Assembly: GCF_947494015.1 (NCBI RefSeq)
Contig: NZ_CANLTL010000004.1
Location: 62,001-126,000, forward strand
Direction: 5' to 3'
DNA: 64,000 nt
From: an uncultured Cellulomonas sp.
GTDB taxonomy: Bacteria > Actinomycetota > Actinomycetes > Actinomycetales > Cellulomonadaceae
Part shown: positions 59,589-64,000 of the stretch, piece by piece
Layout of the letters: each line of letters begins with the position of its first letter
Numbering within the stretch: position 1 is the stretch's first letter
Translations under genes and position numbers: made by a program
Notes under the pieces: model-generated
Database searches by the model: none
What the model was told of the DNA's origin: nothing
The model's input: only the letters and a program-made list of their open reading frames with translations

Positions 59589-59638
59589 CCCGCCTTCGGG
59601 GCGGGCCGGCCGGCCTGGCGGCTCGGCGGCCGGCCGGC
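59589..59638 (+). terminator. Two-hairpin terminator after the hydrolase operon
   Basis: A six-base-pair hairpin with loop TTCGG (59589-59605) directly follows the stop codon, and an 11-base-pair stem (GCCGGCCGGCC at 59605-59615 with its complement at 59628-59638) overlaps it. Either would end transcription of the SRPBCC-hydrolase operon. Confidence 0.65.
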
Positions 59639-59926
59639 TGTGCCGGCGTGGCGGCTCTCCGGCTGACGGCCGGCCGGTTCCCCGGCTGTGCGGCCTCCCG
59701 GCCGACCGAGTCCCTCGCGGCACCCAGATCCTCGGGGAGCGACCGATGAGTGCGCGGTCGTGTGCACCCCGCCTGCGCGAACCCGGGAGGTCCGCGCGAC
59801 CGGCGCACGACCTCCCCACCGGTTGCCGCCCCCTGACCACTCAGGTAGGCCTAACCGGTAGCGGTGAGGCAGACGCCTCGCCGCAGGACCGTGGGGCCCG
59901 TGGCCCCGGACGGGAGTGGGTCGTCG
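59639..59926. other. Non-coding gap before the manganese catalase gene
   Basis: No gene is seen in this stretch. Its first half is a run of degenerate GGCCGGC and GGCTG repeats. Near 59844 the sequence GGTAGGCCTAACC has a palindromic TAGGCCTA core about 80 bases before the catalase start, and TTGCCG lies 17 bases upstream of it, so the promoter is probably here; the hexamers are weak. Confidence 0.4.
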
Positions 59927-60807
59927 ATGTTCTTCCACCGCCAGGAGCTCCAGCACCGCGCCAAGCCCGACAAGCCCGACGCCGTCTACGCCCGCAAGCT
60001 CCAGGAGGTCCTGGGCGGTCAGTACGGCGAGATCACCGTCGCCATGCAGTACGGCTTCCAGTCGTGGAACGCCCACCTGCCCGGCAAGTACCGCGACCTG
60101 CTCTTCGGGATCGGTGCGGAGGAGATGGGCCACGTCGAGATGCTCGCGACGATGATCGCGCAGCTGCTCGAGAAGGCCCCTCTCGGCATCACCGAGGACG
60201 CCGTCCAGAACGACCCGACCGTGGCCGCCGTCATCGGCGGGACCGACCTCCAGCACGCCATCGTCGCCGGCGCCGGGGCGCGCCCGGTCGACTCGATGGG
60301 CAACCCGTGGAGCGGCAGCTACGTGACCGCGAGCGGCAACATGCTGGCCGACTTCACGGCCAACGCCAACGCCGAGATGCAGGGCCGCCTCCAGGTCGCC
60401 CGCCTCTACCACATGACCGACGACGCCGGGGTGCGTGACCTGCTCTCGTTCCTGCTCGCGCGCGACACCATGCACCAGAACCAGTGGATCGCGGCCGCCG
60501 CGGAGCTGCGCGAGGAGGGGTACGAGGAGCTGCCCGTCCCGAGCAACTTCCCCCTCGGCAAGGAGGACCGCAGCGTGTCGTACCAGTACATCAACTTCTC
60601 CGACGGCCAGGCCGCGTCCGAGGGCAGCTGGGCCTCGGGACCCGCGCCGGACGGCAAGGGCGAGTTCAGCTACCTGGCCGAGCCCCCGGCCGGCTCACCA
60701 TGCCGCCGCCCACCCGGCCGGACGCCCGCCTCTACGGCACCACCGACGTCCCCAACACGGTCGAGAAGGTGGCCGGCACGCTGCAGGACAAGCTCCACCG
60801 CGAGTAG
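59927..60807 (+). CDS. katN: Manganese catalase with a frameshift near the 3' end
   Basis: A non-heme dimanganese catalase that breaks down hydrogen peroxide. All metal ligands known in the family are present at family positions: Glu35, Glu66, His69, Glu150 and His183. Up to FSYLAEPP (about residue 253) the protein is normal. From there the frame no longer matches, but the frame one base back reads DARLYGTTDVPNTVEKVAGT then LQDKLHRE and stops at 60807, the expected C-terminal tail. A one-base deletion, most likely in the C5 run at 60683-60687, explains this. Unshifted translation would continue to 61159, across a terminator and into the antisense DUF2231 gene. It may be a real mutation or a sequence error; the catalytic part is intact either way. 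Confidence 0.8.
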
Positions 60808-60857
60808 CCCGCACACGCCTGACAGGCTGGACGGGCCGGGCAGGCACCGCGAACGGC

Positions 60858-60894
60858 CTCGGGGCCGGTACGTCCTCGACGTACCGGCCCCGAG
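60858..60894. terminator. Bidirectional intrinsic terminator
   Basis: A perfect 16-base-pair stem (CTCGGGGCCGGTACGT at 60858-60873 and its complement at 60879-60894) with a five-base loop lies between the convergent catalase and DUF2231 genes. Confidence 0.82.
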
Positions 60895-60956
60895 CCGTCT
60901 CCAGCGCCCCGAGCGCCGGTCGCGCCGGGCGCGGTCGGCCGGGCGTCGCCCCGCGG

Positions 60957-61679
60957 TCAGATGGCGGTGGTCGGGTCCGTACCCTCGTCGCGGTGACGCC
61001 CGCCGGTGGCCGCGTCCGGGGCAGGCCCGGCCCCGCCCACCCGGAAGTCGCCCGGCTCGGCCGCACCGTCGCCGCCGAGCGGGACCTGCGCGACGAAGGC
61101 CTCGTCCCGGGTGCCGACCTTGCGCGCCACGGACAGGTGCGCACCGAGGAAGCCGCTGACGCCGATGACGCTCAGGCCCGCCAGGCTGGTCAGCACGCCG
61201 ACCCCGTGCCGTCCCCGGCGCCGCGCCCGGTAGGACATCACGTACAGACCCAGGCCCACGGTGTTGGACGCGGCATGCACCAGTCCCACCCGGCGTGCCG
61301 GCTGGTCGCTGGTCGCGGCCCACTCGGCCAGCCCCGTGACCGCCGTCGGGACTGCCGCCAGGATGCCGGTGCCGATCAGGCGCGTCGCCGCCGGACGGCT
61401 GCGCTTGCCGCCGATGAAGTCCAGCAGGAACGCGCTCGACCAGGTCCCGATCGGCACGTCCGTCAGCAGGGGGTGCAGCGCGTGGCCCATCGCCTTGCCG
61501 TGCAGCAGGTCTCGGACGGTGGGGTCCTTGACCAGCGCGGCGGCGGCGGGCGCGAGGCGGTCCACCCACGGGTCGAGCGCCTCGGCGTGCTCGACGCGCA
61601 GCACGGCGTCGACCATCACGGGGTTCGGCTCGCCGGCGCGCGAGGTGGGGGTGGGGTCGGGGGTGCCGTGCACGGCCAT
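60957..61679 (-). CDS. DUF2231 membrane protein
   Basis: A 240-residue protein. The family signature GHALHPLLTDVPIGTWSSAF, with paired histidine and proline, lies at residues 65-84 and is followed by four hydrophobic segments to about residue 185 and a hydrophilic Gly/Asp-rich tail. Members are predicted membrane proteins, sometimes fused to Rieske or heme-linked domains; function is not established. The ATG is well placed, with GGAGGA just upstream. It is convergent with the manganese catalase gene and follows the DUF6328 gene on the same strand. Confidence 0.85.
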   Translation of the reverse strand: MAVHGTPDPTPTSRAGEPNPVMVDAVLRVEHAEALDPWVDRLAPAAAALVKDPTVRDLLHGKAMGHALHPLLTDVPIGTWSSAFLLDFIGGKRSRPAATRLIGTGILAAVPTAVTGLAEWAATSDQPARRVGLVHAASNTVGLGLYVMSYRARRRGRHGVGVLTSLAGLSVIGVSGFLGAHLSVARKVGTRDEAFVAQVPLGGDGAAEPGDFRVGGAGPAPDAATGGRHRDEGTDPTTAI

Positions 61680-61758
61680 GCGGTCCTCCTGGGGATGGGC
61701 GTCGACGGGCGGCGTCGGATCGCGTCCAGCATGGTCCGTCGGGGCCGCCCGCGCACGG

Positions 61759-62286
61759 TCACGCGTCGGGCTGGTGCCCGTCCGTCCGGGCCCGGTGCGT
61801 CAGCCGCAGCGGGAGCAGGATCCACGCGACCGCGAGCAGCGCCAGGATCGTCGCGCCGACCACGCGCCCGGCCGTGCGGTCGACGACGACGTCGAACACG
61901 AGCATCGCCGCACCCGCCAGGGTCAGGGCGAGGAAGACCAGACCGCCGCGCGCGAGCGCGTCGGCGGCGTCGACCAGCTCGGCCTTGAGGTGCTTGCGGA
62001 ACATGATCCGGTGCAGGCTCACCGGCGCGACGATCAACCCCGTGCTGGTGATCGCGAGCACGACCAGGACCAGGTACAGCCCCTTCTGGTAGGGGTCGAG
62101 ATCGGCGAAGCGGCCCTGGAACGGGATGGTGAGCAGGAACCCGGTGAGGATCTGCACGCCGGTCTGCGTGACGCGCAGCTCCTGGAGCAGCTCGTCCCAG
62201 TTGCGGTCCAGGCGCTCGGTCGGTGTCTCGTTGCGGTCGCCGGGGGGCCGGTCGACGTCACCGGTCGGGCGTGCTCGTCGAATCAT
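61759..62286 (-). CDS. DUF6328 membrane protein
   Basis: A 175-residue protein with a polar N-terminal part (ETPTERLDRNWDELLQELRV) and four hydrophobic helices, including VQILTGFLLTIPFQGRFADL and YLVLVVLAITSTGLIVAPV, then HRIMFRKHLKAELVDAADA as the central loop. This is the DUF6328 pattern widely seen in actinobacteria. Function unknown. The gap of 79 bases to the DUF2231 gene downstream allows a common transcript. Confidence 0.82.
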   Translation of the reverse strand: MIRRARPTGDVDRPPGDRNETPTERLDRNWDELLQELRVTQTGVQILTGFLLTIPFQGRFADLDPYQKGLYLVLVVLAITSTGLIVAPVSLHRIMFRKHLKAELVDAADALARGGLVFLALTLAGAAMLVFDVVVDRTAGRVVGATILALLAVAWILLPLRLTHRARTDGHQPDA

Positions 62287-62499
62287 CGCCGTATCGTCGC
62301 GCGCCCGTCGCCGCACGGCGAGGTGCCCGGCGCGTCAGGGGCGCTTGCGGCGTGGCGGCGTGCAGATGCGCGCGGGCCCTCCGGGTGCGAGCGTGGGGCC
62401 AGACCTGACACGGGTCGATGAGACACCCCGGCAGACGCACCACCGGGCAGACGCGACATGGGGTCGCGACCTGCGGACCGCACCACGAAGGGGAACGCG

Positions 62500-63711
62500 A
62501 TGAAGGCACTGACCTGGCAGGGCACGGAGAAGGTCGCCGTCGAGGACGTGGCCGACCCGCGGATCCAGGAGCCGACCGACGCCGTCATCCGGGTCACCTC
62601 CACCGCCATCTGCGGGTCCGACCTGCACCTGTACTCCACGCTCGGCATGTTCCTGGACAAGGGCGACGTGCTCGGCCACGAGTCGATGGGCGTGGTCGAG
62701 GAGGTCGGGCCGGGCGTCACCCAGCTCAAGGCCGGTGACCGCGTCGTCATCCCGTTCGGCATCGCCTGCGGCACCTGCTTCATGTGCACACGGGGCCTGT
62801 ACGGCCAGTGCGAGACCACCCAGGTCCGCGAGCAGGACAAGGGCGCCGCGCTGTTCGGCTACACCAAGCTCTACGGGCAGGTTCCCGGTGGGCAGGCCCA
62901 GTACCTGCGCGTCCCGCAGGCGCAGTTCGGCCCGGTCGTGGTGCCGGACGACGGCCAGCCCGACGAGCGCTACCTCTACCTGTCCGACGTGCTGCCCACC
63001 GCCTGGCAGGCCGTCGAGTTCGCCGACATCCCGGCCGGCGGCTCCGTCGCGGTGATCGGCCTGGGACCGATCGGGCAGATGGCGGCCCGCATCGCCGCGC
63101 ACCGCGGCGCCGCCAAGGTCATCGGCGTCGACCTCGTCCCCGAGCGCCTGGAGATGGCCCGCCGGCACGGGATCGACGTCATCGACCTGCGTGAGGTCGA
63201 CGACGTGTCCGCCGCCGTGCGGGACCTCACCGACGGCCGCGGCGCGGACGCCACGATCGAGGCCGTGGGCATGGAGGCGCACGGGTCGCCGGTCGCGAGC
63301 GTGGCCCAGAAGGCGGCCGGCCTGCTCCCGGACGCGCTGGCGCGCAAGGCGATCGAGAAGGCCGCCGTCGACCGGCTGGCCGCGCTGGAGGCCGCGATCG
63401 CCGCCGTGCGACGCGGGGGCACGGTGTCCATCGTCGGGGTCTACGGCGGCGCGACCGACCCGATGCCGATGATGCAGATGTTCGACAAGGGCCTGACGCT
63501 GCGGATGGGTCAGGCGCACGTCAAGCGCTGGACGGACACGATCCTGCCGCTGCTGACCGACCCGTCCGACCCGCTGTCCGTGCTGGACCTGCGCACCCAC
63601 CGGCTGCCGCTGGAGCAGGCACCGGGCGCCTACGAGATGTTCCAGAAGAAGACCGACGGGTGCATCAAGGTGGTGCTCGACCCGTTCGCCGCGAGCAGTG
63701 ATGGCAGCTGA
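62500..63711 (+). CDS. Zinc-dependent alcohol dehydrogenase (formaldehyde dehydrogenase-like group)
   Basis: A 403-residue medium-chain dehydrogenase. Catalytic zinc ligands are Cys38, His60 and Glu61 (AICGSDLHLYS, LGHESMG); structural zinc is held by Cys90, Cys93, Cys96 and Cys104. The Rossmann motif is VAVIGLGPIGQMAARIAAHR and VIGVDLVPERLEMARRHG shows the Asp that selects NAD. The extended insert KAAGLLPDALARKAIEKA resembles glutathione-independent formaldehyde dehydrogenase-like enzymes, which occur near stress genes in actinobacteria. The ATG has AAGGGGA upstream. Its end overlaps the STAS gene start by 11 bases. Confidence 0.9.
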   Translation: MKALTWQGTEKVAVEDVADPRIQEPTDAVIRVTSTAICGSDLHLYSTLGMFLDKGDVLGHESMGVVEEVGPGVTQLKAGDRVVIPFGIACGTCFMCTRGLYGQCETTQVREQDKGAALFGYTKLYGQVPGGQAQYLRVPQAQFGPVVVPDDGQPDERYLYLSDVLPTAWQAVEFADIPAGGSVAVIGLGPIGQMAARIAAHRGAAKVIGVDLVPERLEMARRHGIDVIDLREVDDVSAAVRDLTDGRGADATIEAVGMEAHGSPVASVAQKAAGLLPDALARKAIEKAAVDRLAALEAAIAAVRRGGTVSIVGVYGGATDPMPMMQMFDKGLTLRMGQAHVKRWTDTILPLLTDPSDPLSVLDLRTHRLPLEQAPGAYEMFQKKTDGCIKVVLDPFAASSDGS

Positions 63712-64000
63712 CACCCGCCCGGGCCGGTCGGCCGCGTCCTGGTACGACGCCGCGGCCGACCGCGCCCCGGACCCGCACGGCGGCGTCGAGATCCGGACCG
63801 CCGACGGCGTCACGGTCGTCCGGTTCTGGGGGTCGGTCGACCTCGCCGTCCGGGCGACCGGCACCGACGGGCTCGGCGACCTGCGCGGGGACAGCGGGCC
63901 GATGACCGTCGACTGCCGCGACGTGGTCTTCATGGACTCCACGGGCCTGTCGGTCCTGGTCCGACTCGTGCGCGACGCGGTCGCGGACGGACGCGCGGTG
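63701..64000 (+). CDS. STAS-domain anti-anti-sigma factor-like protein (partial, cut by window end)
   Basis: An incomplete gene: the first 100 codons are present and the frame is still open at the window edge. After a polar leader (MAADTRPGRSAASWYDAAAD) comes a STAS domain: VEIRTADGVTVVRFWGSVDL, then VDCRDVVFMDSTGLSVLVRL, in which the Ser of DSTGL is the residue phosphorylated in anti-anti-sigma factors. It could take part in a partner-switching pathway, for which the SpoIIE-type phosphatase at 14-16 kb would be a typical opposing enzyme, but distance makes this only a possibility. Start overlaps the dehydrogenase gene by 11 bases. Confidence 0.85.
   Translation, partial: MAADTRPGRSAASWYDAAADRAPDPHGGVEIRTADGVTVVRFWGSVDLAVRATGTDGLGDLRGDSGPMTVDCRDVVFMDSTGLSVLVRLVRDAVADGRAV

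Noticed and set aside
59842-59858. An iron or manganese (DtxR/MntR) box before the catalase
   Set aside because: CAGGTAGGCCTAACC resembles the TTAGGTTAGGCTAACCTAA box only after allowing a one-base gap between halves. I recorded the palindrome but do not call an operator.
60808-61159. A longer manganese catalase running on in the original frame
   Set aside because: It crosses a perfect 16-base-pair terminator and runs antisense to the DUF2231 gene, and the residues are unlike the family; the true tail is in the other frame.
1-64000. tRNA genes, CRISPR arrays, transposases, integrases or phage genes
   Set aside because: No TTCGAATCC-like T-loops with matching acceptor stems, no regularly spaced direct repeats of 25-40 bases and no recognisable mobile-element proteins were seen on either strand.
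63701-64000. The STAS gene as part of a partner-switch operon with an anti-sigma kinase
   Set aside because: The window ends inside the gene, so downstream partners cannot be seen; only the STAS identity is claimed.

Overview
The window is very GC-rich DNA with short intergenic gaps, many GTG starts, frequent 1-4 base gene overlaps and hairpins without U-tails. With ANTAR, WhiG-type promoter, SLH-anchored polysaccharide lyase and class F sortase features it points to a high-GC actinobacterium. The gene content most resembles the Cellulomonas group; this is inference from protein flavour only, since there is no rRNA in the window. I saw no tRNA, CRISPR array, insertion sequence or prophage gene.

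Layout. 0-10.6 kb: a class F sortase with a CHRD protein, DUF2277, a TspO-like membrane protein, a Lon-N-domain protein, an MpaB-family protein, a NUDIX hydrolase, an internally deleted RNase Z relic, a uridine-kinase-like protein without Walker A, two envelope/stress proteins (YrzE-like, PRC-barrel/DUF2382) and a methyltransferase pair. 10.7-19.9 kb: a signalling block with GAF-ANTAR, GAF-GGDEF-EAL, TraR/DksA-type zinc finger, PAS-GAF-SpoIIE phosphatase, a cysteine desulfurase-like protein and a membrane HAMP-PAS-GGDEF-EAL protein behind a sigma-28/WhiG-type promoter. 20-27.3 kb: GH31 glucosidase, flavodoxin-like reductase, PrmC-like methyltransferase, NhaA and a SulP transporter.

27.6-54.5 kb is the heart of the window: a locus for pectin rhamnogalacturonan I and L-rhamnose. 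A surface PL11 rhamnogalacturonan lyase with SLH repeats cuts the polymer. An ABC importer lacking its own ATPase, with a DUF624 protein, takes up fragments. A GH42 beta-galactosidase, two Gfo/Idh/MocA dehydrogenases and an SGNH hydrolase probably trim them. RhaM, RhaI, the RhaD aldolase/dehydrogenase fusion and RhaB convert rhamnose to DHAP and lactate, and an LldD-type oxidase can pass lactate to pyruvate. A LacI-family regulator sits in the middle. TGAAACGTTTCA-type palindromes occur at four promoters, and four strong promoter candidates are of the form TTGAC(C/G/T)-N17/18-TACG(G/C)T, so the block reads as one regulon. The gene families parallel the Bacillus subtilis yes cluster. A separate operon of SDR, large FAD oxidoreductase and SGNH hydrolase beside the lyase has a different palindrome (AAGCGCTT core) and is the best candidate for an undescribed step. 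A SDR/MarR divergent pair with two operators is embedded in the locus.

54.6-64 kb: an S4-domain protein, an amidohydrolase, a small lipoprotein, a DUF4383 protein, an overlapping SRPBCC/alpha-beta hydrolase/alpha-beta hydrolase operon, a manganese catalase whose 3' end is frameshifted, DUF2231 and DUF6328 membrane proteins, a zinc alcohol dehydrogenase and a STAS protein cut by the window edge. This end has the look of a general stress cluster.
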